Positions 17,716 to 25,051 of a stretch of 26,556 nucleotides of DNA are shown piece after piece; the stretch's first letter is position 1; every line of letters starts with the position of its first letter. The stretch comes from Opitutia bacterium (GTDB lineage Bacteria > Verrucomicrobiota > Verrucomicrobiia > Opitutales > Coraliomargaritaceae): NCBI GenBank assembly GCA_003503355.1, contig DOCS01000111.1, forward strand, positions 1-26,556, given 5' to 3'. A program made the translations under genes and the position numbers. The notes below the pieces were generated by a model that was given only the letters and a program-made list of their open reading frames with translations, made no database searches and had not been told where the DNA came from.

Positions 17716-18120
17716 ATGAAAACATGGGCCCCAGAAGAGGTTGATCCGGATTTTGAATTAACTCCGATGATCGACATCGTGTTCCTACTCATCGCGTTTT
17801 TCATGACGTTGATTAGCTTCGTCAGCGCTGAACTCGTTGAGCTCACGCTGCCTGACGCGAATAAGTCGAGTGTGCCCGAGGAGCCAGGCGACCGCCAATA
17901 CGTCTCGCTGGATATCAACGGCCAGACCTATTTCGGTGCTACACCGATCAGCTTCGAGGCCCTCCCCCAAGCGCTCGCGGCGAAGCGCGAGGCTTATCCC
18001 GCACTGAAAGTGTTTCTCCGAGCGGATGCCAATACCCCTCATCGCCATGTCAATCGCGTCATGGAAGCCTGCGCCCAAGCCGGCATCTTTGACCTCATCT
18101 TTGCATCCAACAAGAATTAA
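17716..18120 (+). CDS. exbD: ExbD/TolR-type energy transduction protein (copy 1)
   Basis: The product has 134 residues. A short cytoplasmic N-terminus is followed by LTPMIDIVFLLIAFFM, in which Asp20 is the proton-carrying aspartate of the single transmembrane helix (about 19-38). The periplasmic domain (45-134) has the usual LxVFLRADANTPHRHVxRVM strand-helix motif (KVFLRADANTPHRHVNRVME) and the closing AGIFDLIFAS strand. It works with the ExbB upstream. The following gene is a second ExbD, so the motor may carry a heterodimer of two ExbD proteins, as ExbD or TolR dimers enter the ExbB pentamer. Confidence 0.93.
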   Translation: MKTWAPEEVDPDFELTPMIDIVFLLIAFFMTLISFVSAELVELTLPDANKSSVPEEPGDRQYVSLDINGQTYFGATPISFEALPQALAAKREAYPALKVFLRADANTPHRHVNRVMEACAQAGIFDLIFASNKN

Positions 18121-18122
18121 AC

Positions 18123-18557
18123 GTGCCTGCTGTTAACAAAGTTTTAGAGTCAGAAGAGAAAGTCGATATCACACCGATGATCGATATCGTGTTCTTGCTG
18201 CTCGTTTACTTCATGTTCCTGCCGCTGCAACAAGAAGCAGACGTTGGCATTAAATTACCCAGTGCCACCCCACCCGCCGAGAACCTCAAGTTACCCAGCG
18301 AACATATCCTTGAGATCTTCCCCAATGGCTTGATTTTGCTCAATGGCGCACCGATGGATTCGACCAATGACCGAAACATGGTGCGGCTATCGACCACACT
18401 CACGCGCTTGCGCATGTCATCGGACCGAATGGGCGACGATACCGTCGTTAAGATCCAAGCCGATCCGGACTCGCCTCATCAACGTGCAATCGACGCCCTG
18501 AACGCCTGCGCCAAGGCAACCATAACCAAGGTCTCATTTAGTGCAGTCGGCGGATAA
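18123..18557 (+). CDS. exbD: ExbD/TolR-type energy transduction protein (copy 2)
   Basis: The product has 144 residues with a GTG start only 2 bp after the previous stop, which suggests translational coupling. The transmembrane region reads VDITPMIDIVFLLLVYFMFL, with the functional aspartate at position 21. The periplasmic domain carries VVKIQADPDSPHQRAIDALN, the equivalent of the RADxxxPHxxV block in copy 1, then ITKVSFSAVGG. It differs from copy 1 strongly outside the membrane segment (for example the LPSATPPAENLKLPSEHILE loop), so this is not a recent duplication. A long hairpin 28 nt downstream probably marks the end of the operon. Confidence 0.93.
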   Translation: MPAVNKVLESEEKVDITPMIDIVFLLLVYFMFLPLQQEADVGIKLPSATPPAENLKLPSEHILEIFPNGLILLNGAPMDSTNDRNMVRLSTTLTRLRMSSDRMGDDTVVKIQADPDSPHQRAIDALNACAKATITKVSFSAVGG

Positions 18558-18584
18558 CGGCTCAGCTTTTCGCAAACTTTGAGC

Positions 18585-18621
18585 GAACGAACGATGCGGC
18601 AGTGGCCGTTTTCGTTCGTTC
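18585..18621. terminator. Long hairpin at the end of the exb operon
   Basis: GAACGAACGA (18585-18594) and TCGTTCGTTC (18612-18621) are exact reverse complements. Inside, CGGC (18597-18600) pairs with GCCG (18605-18608) around AGTG. The structure is strong and sits 28 nt after the second exbD stop, ahead of a convergent gene. No T-run follows, so a terminator or 3' stabiliser role is inferred. Confidence 0.55.
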
Positions 18622-18686
18622 AATCGACCCCCCCTAAGCAATCGCACCGCTTATTCTGCAGTGGGCAACCGTACAAGCGCGTTTAG

Positions 18687-18701
18687 CTGCTGAGACAGCA
18701 G
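18687..18701. repeat. Short palindrome CTGCTG-AGA-CAGCAG
   Basis: The palindrome has perfect 6-bp arms with a 3-nt loop, in the gap between the convergent exbD and GIY-YIG genes. It lacks a T-run. It is similar in kind to the short palindromes between rpsO and pnp, but its arms differ. Confidence 0.45.
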
Positions 18702-18752
18702 TAGACAAGCAATCCGACCAATGCCGTCGCATCGAACGGCTGCGGAAGACGA

Positions 18753-19022
18753 TCAGTGCCGCAACAAATCAGCTGCATCGACGACCAGTTGCTCTTTGTG
18801 GGCTTTGCTCAGGCGCTTGATTCGCCACTCTTCCTTGAGTACTTCCGAGCGACTGCCGACCACACGGGTATACACTAGCTGTAGCGGCGTACGCCCGCGA
18901 ACGTATTTAGCCGCCTTCGGCCCTTGCGCTTGATGCTCCTGCAGGCGGCGGCGCACATCCAGAGCAACGCCCGTATACAGGCTACCGTCCGCGCAGCGTA
19001 AAATGTAGATGCTCCAATTCAT
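18753..19022 (-). CDS. GIY-YIG domain protein (UPF0213/YhbQ-like)
   Basis: The product has 89 residues from ATG 19022 (MNWSIYILRCADGSLYTGVA), the usual start position of this small single-domain family. A TTG at 19064 that overlaps the upstream stop would add 14 residues. The catalytic pattern is complete: IYI...LYTG (5-17), the DVRRRLQEH arginine segment, the KYVRGRTPLQLVYT strand, and the glutamate in EEWRIKRLSKAHKEQL. Members of UPF0213 are thought to be structure-specific DNA nucleases or damage-response proteins. The gene follows the YchJ-like gene on the same strand and is probably cotranscribed with it. Confidence 0.9.
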   Translation of the reverse strand: MNWSIYILRCADGSLYTGVALDVRRRLQEHQAQGPKAAKYVRGRTPLQLVYTRVVGSRSEVLKEEWRIKRLSKAHKEQLVVDAADLLRH

Positions 19023-19060
19023 TGGTCTGAAAACTTGGCTTCTCGCGCAACAAGCTGCGA

Positions 19061-19474
19061 TCAATTAACTTCTTCCAACTTACCATCCACATAATACCAG
19101 TCACCGCCACTACGCCTAAAACGCGACAGCTCGTGGTGGACCGCAGGCTGCCCGTCTTGAATGTAGCTGGCCTTAAATTCGACCTTGCCAGTCTTGTCGT
19201 TTGCCCCGCCCTGAGATTTCCGCAGCACCTCCAGGCCGATCCATTGAATTGAATCGTGGGTGGATTTATAATTGATCCACAGATCGGTGGTACGCACCGC
19301 AGGAAAAGTCGTGGCTACCAAGTAGTCAACCTGTCCAACCACATAGGCGCTGTAACGAGAGCACATCAAGACCTCTGCGCTCGGCGCCTTTGCCTGCCCC
19401 AGGTGAAAAGGCTCACAGCACGCAGCGTATACCTGTCCACTTCCACAGGCACAAAAAGATTCAGCATCACTCAT
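19061..19474 (-). CDS. YchJ-like SEC-C motif protein (UPF0225)
   Basis: The product has 137 residues from ATG 19474. The N-terminus carries a SEC-C zinc motif, CACGSGQVYAACC (8-20), followed by the family segment with MCSRYSAYVVGQVDYLVATT and the WIGLEVL...VEFKASY block typical of YchJ (NTF2-like fold). The end, SRFRRSGGDWYYVDGKLEEV, also fits. SEC-C motifs resemble the SecA metal site. The family's function is not firmly known. YchJ usually has a second SEC-C motif at its C-terminus; it is absent here, as in shorter family members. The TGA overlaps a possible TTG start of the GIY-YIG gene. Confidence 0.88.
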   Translation of the reverse strand: MSDAESFCACGSGQVYAACCEPFHLGQAKAPSAEVLMCSRYSAYVVGQVDYLVATTFPAVRTTDLWINYKSTHDSIQWIGLEVLRKSQGGANDKTGKVEFKASYIQDGQPAVHHELSRFRRSGGDWYYVDGKLEEVN

Positions 19475-19664
19475 CTCTTCAGCTTATAGCGCCCTGTGCA
19501 CAGATTGAAACCACCAATCAACAGGAATCTGGCTTGATCGGTTTTAGATTACGTGCGCCTCAAACTGCGAGTCAGCCATGTGTGCAATGCCTCAATCAGT
19601 CGATTTTTTTCCTGCAAACAATGCATGCGTGCCAACACCTGACTAAGACTTTTAAAACCAAACA

Positions 19665-19694
19665 CAAAAAAGCCGATCCCCTGGAGGATCGGCC
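19665..19694 (-). terminator. Intrinsic terminator of rplT
   Basis: On the minus strand GCCGATCC (complement of 19693-19686) pairs with GGATCGGC (complement of 19679-19672) around a 6-nt loop and is followed by seven T (complement of 19671-19665). It lies about 30 nt after the rplT stop. Confidence 0.92.
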
Positions 19695-19723
19695 TTTAGA
19701 AAAACTATAATACAGTCCGGAAC

Positions 19724-20092
19724 TTATGCAGCGGGCGCTGCATTGGCTTCCTTAGCCTTTACAATCAAGATGTTGAATGCATCCTCGTCGTGAATCGCTA
19801 GCTCGGACATCTGCTTACGGTCCATCTCGATACCAGCAGCCTTGAGACCACGGATGAAACGGCTGTAGTTAATGCCATTTGCACGGCATGCAGCGTTGAT
19901 ACGAACGATCCAGAGTGAACGAAACTCGGACTTCTTTTTACGGCGATCGCGGTAAGCGTAAACTTCAGCGTGATCGACTGCATCCTTCGCATAGCGAAAG
20001 AGGCGTGATTTGTTTCCGAAATAGCCTTTGGCTTTTTTCAGAACTTTTTTGCGGCGTTTTAAGGTAGCCGGACCATTTGTTGCTCTAGGCAT
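19724..20092 (-). CDS. rplT: 50S ribosomal protein L20
   Basis: The product has 122 residues starting MPRATNGPATLKRRKKVLKK. The family core is complete: KAKGYFGNKSRLFRYAKDAV, the YRDRRKKKSEFRSLWIVRIN block and the NGINYSRFIRGLKAAGIEMD block. L20 binds 23S rRNA early in 50S assembly and in some bacteria represses its own operon. It follows rpmI with a 94-bp gap. infC, the usual first gene of this operon, is not upstream in this window. Confidence 0.97.
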   Translation of the reverse strand: MPRATNGPATLKRRKKVLKKAKGYFGNKSRLFRYAKDAVDHAEVYAYRDRRKKKSEFRSLWIVRINAACRANGINYSRFIRGLKAAGIEMDRKQMSELAIHDEDAFNILIVKAKEANAAPAA

Positions 20093-20186
20093 GTTTTTGT
20101 ATCTCTCGATTTAGTCGCCGCAGGGTCGCCCATTTTCATGTTACCTTGCTGGCGTGAGTTTTAAGATCAAACGTGACTTCTTCAGC

Positions 20187-20378
20187 TTAAGCGAAAGGCA
20201 ATCCGCGAATGAGGTTAGCGCGTTGGCCGGGAGCGACCAGTTTGCTTTGACCTGCACGGCGACGTTGCTTGACACTCTTGTTACGAAGGAGGTGACGGTG
20301 CCCTGGCGTGCGACGCAAGAGTTTACCGGTGCCTGTCTTCTTGAAGCGTTTGGCGATGGATTTACGTGTTTTCTGCAT
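20187..20378 (-). CDS. rpmI: 50S ribosomal protein L35
   Basis: The product has 63 residues (MQKTRKSIAKRFKKTGTGKL). The family signature KTRKSIAKRFKxTGTGKLxRR and the GHRHLLRNKSVKQRRR block are present; the C-terminus, RANLIRGLPFA, is a little unlike the common KKLLPY ending. L35 is a small basic protein of the large subunit. The rpmI-rplT order is conserved, but infC is missing upstream. The region before the gene could carry a leader; a short stem CCGC/GCGG followed by TGTTTT lies about 30 nt upstream and might be an attenuator, though it is weak. Confidence 0.96.
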   Translation of the reverse strand: MQKTRKSIAKRFKKTGTGKLLRRTPGHRHLLRNKSVKQRRRAGQSKLVAPGQRANLIRGLPFA

Positions 20379-20760
20379 GAGAAAGTTAAATAAGAAGTCG
20401 AAAACACCGCTTTTGAGGCGGCTTGTAAAGGGTAAAAGCGAGAAAAGCCAAGATCCTGCACAAAAGATCGACAGTACAGCCCTGTGACGGGCGCTTGAAT
20501 CACGTCATAAACGACATAATACACAAGATCTACCCGAAGCCCCTCACCCTAATGTGCACTTCCCTAGATCATCGTCATCGCAACAAGTACCACGCGACGA
20601 CTCAGAACAGAAATTGTGTGAATTCACATCGGCCACGACCATTCGCAAGTGACCGCAACAACATTTTCATTTGATCCCACCATTGAAATCGCACGCAATC
20701 CACACACATCGAATATTGTACTTCGAACCACGAACGTCCAATTTCAGTGCCATTAGCACA
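20379..20760. other. Divergent intergenic region between rpmI (-) and an unknown gene (+)
   Basis: No coding frame is supported in these 382 bp. It should hold promoters for both directions, but no strong -35/-10 pair was found. A perfect 12-bp palindrome TGTGAATTCACA (20617-20628) is the clearest symmetric site. Near the rpmI start, on the minus strand, CCGC-CTCAAAA-GCGG followed by TGTTTT could be a weak attenuator. Confidence 0.5.
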
Positions 20761-21447
20761 ATGACTCCAGATTCTAGCACGCCCGCACTTCAGAGCCGCA
20801 TCGTCGGCATGGTCGAAGGCCGCGTGCGCCGCCTCAAGGGCTACCAGAAGAGCCACCACCTGCCTGACGGCCACCACCCGGCGGCACAGGCATTCGTGCG
20901 CAAAGTCGGCCACGCAGATGTCAAAGAAGCCACGGATCGGCTCTACGCCGACATCCGCAGCCTGTTTGCCTACAAGCGCCGCGAATTTCAATACACCTGC
21001 GAAGATGGCTTCGGTTGTATCAAAACGCCTGACTTTGACCTGCAAATCCGTATCGAACAATGCGCGGATGATCCAAAAAATTACCAACTCACCACCGAAA
21101 TCGTCGCGCTGCACACTCCGCAAATCGCCAGCGACGATCGTTTCCACGCCTGCTTTACCCATCACTGCGAGACCCTTGTGGTCGAGTTTCCCTGTTCGAT
21201 TAACATCGACGACAAAATCGACGCCATCGAAAGCATCCCGGCAATCGCCGATGCCCTCGACTACGAACCTGATGGCAGCGCCTTCGAGCTCAAGCTAGTG
21301 CAACTCGATCTCCACATTTTTGTCAGCGAGAGCGAAATGACCTTTCAGCTCCTCACCCTGCGCAATCTGGGCAAACTGCTCGAGCACAGCCAAAAGGCAT
21401 TCGAAATCCTGACCGCAGTCGGCCTGGGGCCGAGTTTGGGCGAGTAA
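20761..21447 (+). CDS. Protein of unknown function
   Basis: I do not recognise this 228-residue protein. It starts at ATG 20761 (MTPDSSTPALQSRIVGMVEG); the open frame upstream to 20671 has no good start and reads through the intergenic region. It has no signal peptide and no membrane segment, so it is probably cytoplasmic. It is acidic and His-rich in part (KSHHLPDGHHPAAQAF at about 30-45). It mixes helices at the start with beta-type segments: DFDLQIRIEQC, QLTTEIVAL and ETLVVEFPCSINIDDKIDAI. The C-terminus, LRNLGKLLEHSQKAFEILTA, is helical. Cysteines (about 78, 85, 101, 138, 143 and 151) are not arranged as an obvious metal site. Its codon use looks like that of its neighbours. It converges on the cyclophilin gene. 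Confidence 0.7.
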   Translation: MTPDSSTPALQSRIVGMVEGRVRRLKGYQKSHHLPDGHHPAAQAFVRKVGHADVKEATDRLYADIRSLFAYKRREFQYTCEDGFGCIKTPDFDLQIRIEQCADDPKNYQLTTEIVALHTPQIASDDRFHACFTHHCETLVVEFPCSINIDDKIDAIESIPAIADALDYEPDGSAFELKLVQLDLHIFVSESEMTFQLLTLRNLGKLLEHSQKAFEILTAVGLGPSLGE

Positions 21448-21646
21448 AGAAAACGTCATCAGCAACACTGCTCGCCTCAAATGCGCACAGGATTTGTCAA
21501 AAGTAAACGGACATCGATTACCAAAGCGCTTTCCCTGCCCACTCACTCAGATCGCGTGAATAACTCCCGCAATCAATGGCAATCAGCAACGGGCACGCCA
21601 CTGCCAACCTATCGAAACCCGGCGGATCTACGCTCAGCAATGCGGC

Positions 21647-22390
21647 CTAGTATCCCTTTGCGGCCAACGTGGCGTTCCACTGGGCGATGCGTTGCTGCTG
21701 CTCGCGAAACAGTAGCTCAGTCGAATCCAGCACCTCGATGCGGTCGATCGTAGCCCCCTGACGGATCGCATCCACCACAGCTTGCCCCTGCGTCACTTTG
21801 CCGAAGATGCTATGCTTGCGGTCGAGCCACGGCGTCTGGTTGTGGGTGATAAAAAACTGGCTGCCATTGGTGCGCGGCCCAGAATTGGCCATTGAAAAGA
21901 GACCCGCCCGATTGTGGCGCAAGGCCGGATGAAATTCGTCCTCAAATTGGTAACCGGGGCCACCGCGCCCGGTGCCGGTCGGATCGCCGCCCTGAATCAT
22001 GAAATTCGGAATCACACGATGGAAGGTCAAGCCGTCATAGTAACCGCGCTTGGCTAAGCTCAGAAAATTGGCCACCGTCACGGGGGTCTTAGTCGCAAAG
22101 AGTGTCGCTTGAATCGCGCCCTTAGAGGTATGCATGATGATACGCACGTCTTTCACAGTCTCGGGCTCAGGTGCCGCCTCGACCACTGGAATCACCTGCG
22201 ACGACGCCGCCATCACCTGCGACGACGCCGCCATTACCTGCGGCGAGGGCGGAATTACCTGCGTCGAGACCGCCATCACTGCCCCCTCGCCTTCAGTCCG
22301 AAGCGCTTTGGGTTCTGCCTGCGGCGTATTACACGCAACTAGGAATAAAAGTGACAACGCACAGAGACACAAAAGGCTTCGTTTAATCAT
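21647..22390 (-). CDS. Cyclophilin-type peptidyl-prolyl isomerase, lipoprotein
   Basis: This enzyme catalyses cis-trans isomerisation of Xaa-Pro bonds in envelope proteins. It has 247 residues from ATG 22390. A lipoprotein signal [20 protein letters not shown] ends in lipobox LVAC with Cys20. Asn at +2 gives no inner-membrane retention signal by the E. coli rule, so an outer-membrane anchor is likely (inference). Residues 38-68 are a linker of 7-residue repeats ([14 protein letters not shown]) coded by a 21-bp tandem repeat. The cyclophilin domain (about 80-220) has [14 protein letters not shown] (123-136, catalytic Arg125), the GSQFFIT motif (176-182) and [14 protein letters not shown]-terminal extension of ~35 residues is Gln/Arg-rich. 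Starts further upstream (22465) would add a hydrophobic stretch outside the lipoprotein signal and are disfavoured. Confidence 0.93.
   Translation of the reverse strand: MIKRSLLCLCALSLLFLVACNTPQAEPKALRTEGEGAVMAVSTQVIPPSPQVMAASSQVMAASSQVIPVVEAAPEPETVKDVRIIMHTSKGAIQATLFATKTPVTVANFLSLAKRGYYDGLTFHRVIPNFMIQGGDPTGTGRGGPGYQFEDEFHPALRHNRAGLFSMANSGPRTNGSQFFITHNQTPWLDRKHSIFGKVTQGQAVVDAIRQGATIDRIEVLDSTELLFREQQQRIAQWNATLAAKGY
22191..22274 (-). repeat. 21-bp in-frame tandem repeat, four units
   Basis: The units are 22191-22211, 22212-22232, 22233-22253 and 22254-22274. The first two are identical (plus-strand ATCACCTGCGACGACGCCGC plus C), and units three and four differ at a few sites. It lies inside the cyclophilin gene and encodes a seven-residue Gln-Val-rich linker repeat. 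Unit number is likely to vary between strains. Confidence 0.9.
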
Positions 22391-22568
22391 AATGCGAAGT
22401 GTCAAAATTCTGACAACAAATTCAAGCATTGTTCTTAGCTCCAGCATCACTGTCGAAACCGCCAACAGAATAATGACTACTCAACGGCTGGACAACGACG
22501 AGCGCACGCACCGCGACCAGCCACTCCACGTGACAGGCGCGGACTCACCTAGATTCAGCCTCCCCTGC

Positions 22569-22598
22569 TTGAAATTCATCAAGCTCTGCGTAAATTAT
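22569..22598 (+). promoter_or_regulatory. Candidate sigma-70-type promoter for the PAS-phosphatase gene
   Basis: TTGAAA (22569-22574) and AATTAT (22593-22598) are spaced by 18 bp, about 60 bp upstream of the gene start. The -35 matches five of six consensus bases and the -10 four of six. Confidence 0.35.
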
Positions 22599-22656
22599 GT
22601 TAAGGCCGATCAATGACTGAGAGTCATCCGACATTACCCCGCACGCTTCGCTTCCA

Positions 22657-23841
22657 ATGGCTAAAAAATCTACCGAAAAGACCAGCAGCATGATACTGCG
22701 CAACCTTTTCGAGCACTCCAAAGACTTAATCTATTTCAAGGATAAGGCGGGTCATTTCATTAGTATTAACAACGCAATGGCGAAGACACACCGCCTAGAA
22801 AATGTCGCTGACGTCCTCGGCAAAACAGATTTTGATTTTTACTCAAAAGAACAAGCGGAGAGTTTCCTCGCAGATGAGCAGGATGTACTAGCAACAGGGG
22901 AACCACTGATTGCAAAACAAGAACTAGAAGTGTTGCAGAACGGCGAATCCGTCTGGTTTTCGACCTCCAAATTCCCCTTGCTGGATGATTCCGGCACAAT
23001 CATCGGCACCTTCGGCATTTCAAGAGATATCACCGCTAGCATGGTTCAACTGGAGGAATTGAAAGAACGCCAAAATGCACTGCAAGAATACCACAGGCAA
23101 ACCGAATTCGAATTGGAACAGGCGAGTCGTATCCATCGCGCACTGTTACCCAAATCGTTGCATGCGCCCAAAGACCTGAACATCGATTACGATTACCGCC
23201 CCGCGTTCAATCTTGGAGGCGATTTTTTCTCTACCTATGATTCCCCATACAGCGATTCGTGTGGACTCTTTCTCTGCGACATCATGGGACATGGGGTGTC
23301 CGCTGCCTTATTTACCGCACTCATCAGTTCGCTGGTGGAGACACGGGGTAAAGAATTCCTCGATCGTCCCGAAATCATGCTGAATGGGATCAACAACGAC
23401 ATGCTCTCGCAGATGCCGGGATCCTATGCGACGGGCATCTATACTTACATTCGCGAGGAAGTGAACGGCTGCATCACCTTATCCATCGCCAATGCCGGGC
23501 ACCCCTGCCCACTGCATTATCGCGCCCATGATCGCTCAGTCAGCAGAGTGGCTACCCACAAGGCCCCCGCCCTCGGAATCATCCCAGTGAATGCCTATGA
23601 AATGGACTTCATACAGCTGGACCCTGGCGACAAAGTCTTCTACTACACCGACGGCATCACCGAAGCGCTCAACTCCGCCGATGATGAATTCAGCAGAGCG
23701 CGTTTGCTTGAACTGATCAGCGAACATGGCCACTTGCCCAATAAAACACTCATTGAAAAAGTGAACACTCGCATAACTAACTTTACCGAGAATGCACCTC
23801 AAGTTGACGACCGCATGATGATTCTGATCAGCACAAGCTGA
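22657..23841 (+). CDS. PAS domain plus SpoIIE/PP2C-type serine phosphatase
   Basis: The 394-residue protein joins a PAS sensor domain (about 12-125; DLIYFKDKAGHFISINNAMA and the closing GTIIGTFGISRDIT strand) to a short coiled coil (130-160) and a PP2C/SpoIIE domain (about 175-394). The phosphatase metal motifs are present: NLGGDFF with Asp189, DIMGHGVSAAL with Asp208, IANAGHP (277-283), the YYTDGITEAL motif and the closing DDRMMILI. It lacks membrane segments, so it senses something inside the cell. Family members (RsbU, RsbP) dephosphorylate anti-sigma-factor antagonists in partner-switching systems. No STAS antagonist or anti-sigma kinase is next to it, so its target is unknown. The ATG at 22657 matches the start of the domain order. 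Confidence 0.93.
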   Translation: MAKKSTEKTSSMILRNLFEHSKDLIYFKDKAGHFISINNAMAKTHRLENVADVLGKTDFDFYSKEQAESFLADEQDVLATGEPLIAKQELEVLQNGESVWFSTSKFPLLDDSGTIIGTFGISRDITASMVQLEELKERQNALQEYHRQTEFELEQASRIHRALLPKSLHAPKDLNIDYDYRPAFNLGGDFFSTYDSPYSDSCGLFLCDIMGHGVSAALFTALISSLVETRGKEFLDRPEIMLNGINNDMLSQMPGSYATGIYTYIREEVNGCITLSIANAGHPCPLHYRAHDRSVSRVATHKAPALGIIPVNAYEMDFIQLDPGDKVFYYTDGITEALNSADDEFSRARLLELISEHGHLPNKTLIEKVNTRITNFTENAPQVDDRMMILISTS

Positions 23842-23908
23842 CGCGATCCTAGCCCGCAGATGCTGCAGCAGAAGGGCCCATCAAGCTGAGTGAGCACAGG
23901 GCGTACAT

Positions 23909-23942
23909 AAAAAAACAGCCTCTCGCGAACGAGAGACTGTTT
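23909..23942 (-). terminator. Intrinsic terminator of the FKBP gene
   Basis: On the minus strand, AAACAG-T-CTCTC pairs with GAGAG-G-CTGTTT (one mismatch) around GTTCGC, followed by seven T (complement of 23915-23909). It lies between the convergent phosphatase and FKBP genes and may also act weakly on the plus strand. Confidence 0.85.
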
Positions 23943-24009
23943 GAATCAAAAAAATCGAGAGACCACCAGCCCACCTAGCCGGACGAACCGCCCCACACGC
24001 ACCAGCGCC

Positions 24010-24768
24010 CTATTGACCGATCTTAATCAGTTCGACGTCGAACACCAGCATCCCACCGGGCGCCCCCCCCTGTGGGTTATCACCATAAGCGAGCTTACCG
24101 GGGATCCAGAAGCGGCGCTTCTCACCCTCTACCATCAATTGCACACCTTCGGTCCAACCAGCAATCACCTGAAACAAACCAAAGCTGGTCGGCTCGCCAC
24201 GCGCCACGGAGCTATCAAACAGCTGCCCATCCAGCGTCCATCCGCTATAATGTACCGTCACCATACTTTGCTTGCTCGGATGAGCACTACCACTGCCAGC
24301 ACGGATCACACGCGATGCTAGACCGCTGTCACGTACATCGGCATTATCCGGAATACCGGCCACATCCTCAGGGGTTTTCGGCGGCTCAGGCGCTTTTTCA
24401 ATCGAAAGCAACTCAACCTCAAAAACCAACATGCCACTCGGGCGCCCACCGCCCGCATTCTCACCATAAGCGAGTTCCGCAGGAATCCAGAAACGACGTT
24501 TTTCACCGACCACCATCAGCTGTACACCTTCCGTCCAGCCCTTGATGACTCGGTTCAGCGGAAAGCTAGCAGGCTGACCGCGCTGAACGGAGCTGTCGAA
24601 CAGTTGGCCATCAGTCGTCCAACCACTGTAGTGCACGCTCACCGTGTCCGCGGCCGCAGGCACCTCTGTTCCGCTTCCGGCGTGAAGCACTTTAGAGGCG
24701 AGACCTGTGGCGGTTGTCTGAGCATCCGATGGGATGGCAGTTACATCAGTGGGTGTTTTTATTTCCAT
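24010..24768 (-). CDS. Tandem-domain FKBP-type peptidyl-prolyl isomerase
   Basis: The 252-residue protein has two complete FKBP units that cover the whole chain. Unit 1 is at about 7-125 and unit 2 at about 133-252. Each has a short lead (KTPxDVxxIPxxA...GLAS+V), then VHYSGWTxDGQLFDSS, the VIxGWTEGVQLM block, GEKRRFWIPxxLAYG and GMLVFxVELxxI. The pocket residues of the family (Tyr, Phe/Asp, Val-Ile, Trp, Tyr) are present in both, so both could be active. No signal peptide is seen from ATG 24768 (MEIKTPTDV). An ATG at 24795 would add nine residues and likewise lacks a leader. A cytoplasmic location is inferred. FKBPs of this short type act in protein folding. The gene is not in an obvious operon. 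Confidence 0.92.
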   Translation of the reverse strand: MEIKTPTDVTAIPSDAQTTATGLASKVLHAGSGTEVPAAADTVSVHYSGWTTDGQLFDSSVQRGQPASFPLNRVIKGWTEGVQLMVVGEKRRFWIPAELAYGENAGGGRPSGMLVFEVELLSIEKAPEPPKTPEDVAGIPDNADVRDSGLASRVIRAGSGSAHPSKQSMVTVHYSGWTLDGQLFDSSVARGEPTSFGLFQVIAGWTEGVQLMVEGEKRRFWIPGKLAYGDNPQGGAPGGMLVFDVELIKIGQ

Positions 24769-24969
24769 GCGATATGTATCGGGCAAGCTGCGCATTCGGG
24801 TCAAACGAAAACCGGCGACAAGTCACTGAATTCCAACGCCCGCGAAACGAAGCGCAACCGCACAATCCACCAGCGCAGCAAACGCTCAGCCCGCCCTTCC
24901 CCACTGTCAGCCCGATGAATCGCCCTTTCGGCTTCAAGGGATTCGCGGTTCGGTTAACGCGTGCCCACC

Positions 24970-24998
24970 TTGCGAATCGCTCGTACTGGTGGTAGAAT
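24970..24998 (+). promoter_or_regulatory. Candidate promoter for the MIF-type tautomerase gene
   Basis: TTGCGA (24970-24975) and TAGAAT (24993-24998) are spaced by exactly 17 bp, 53 bp upstream of the ATG. The -10 matches five of six and the -35 four of six consensus bases. Confidence 0.5.
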
Positions 24999-25051
24999 AA
25001 CTGCGTGCTTCTTATGTCAATTCATCCACACACAATCAACCGCCACGCTCC

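Noticed and set aside
19061..19064. TTG start of the GIY-YIG gene overlapping the YchJ-like stop
   Set aside because: The family begins directly at the MNWSIYIL strand, so ATG 19022 is preferred. Translational coupling remains possible.
20617..20628. TGTGAATTCACA as a CRP-type operator
   Set aside because: A CRP site needs TGTGA-N6-TCACA, and here the half sites are only 2 bp apart. It is kept only as a palindrome of unknown meaning.
22191..22274. Possible CRISPR-like repeat array
   Set aside because: Units are 21 bp with no spacers and lie in frame inside the cyclophilin gene. This is a coding minisatellite.
22613..22693. Short 26-codon frame overlapping the phosphatase start
   Set aside because: No ribosome-binding site and no family resemblance. 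It could be a leader peptide but nothing supports this.
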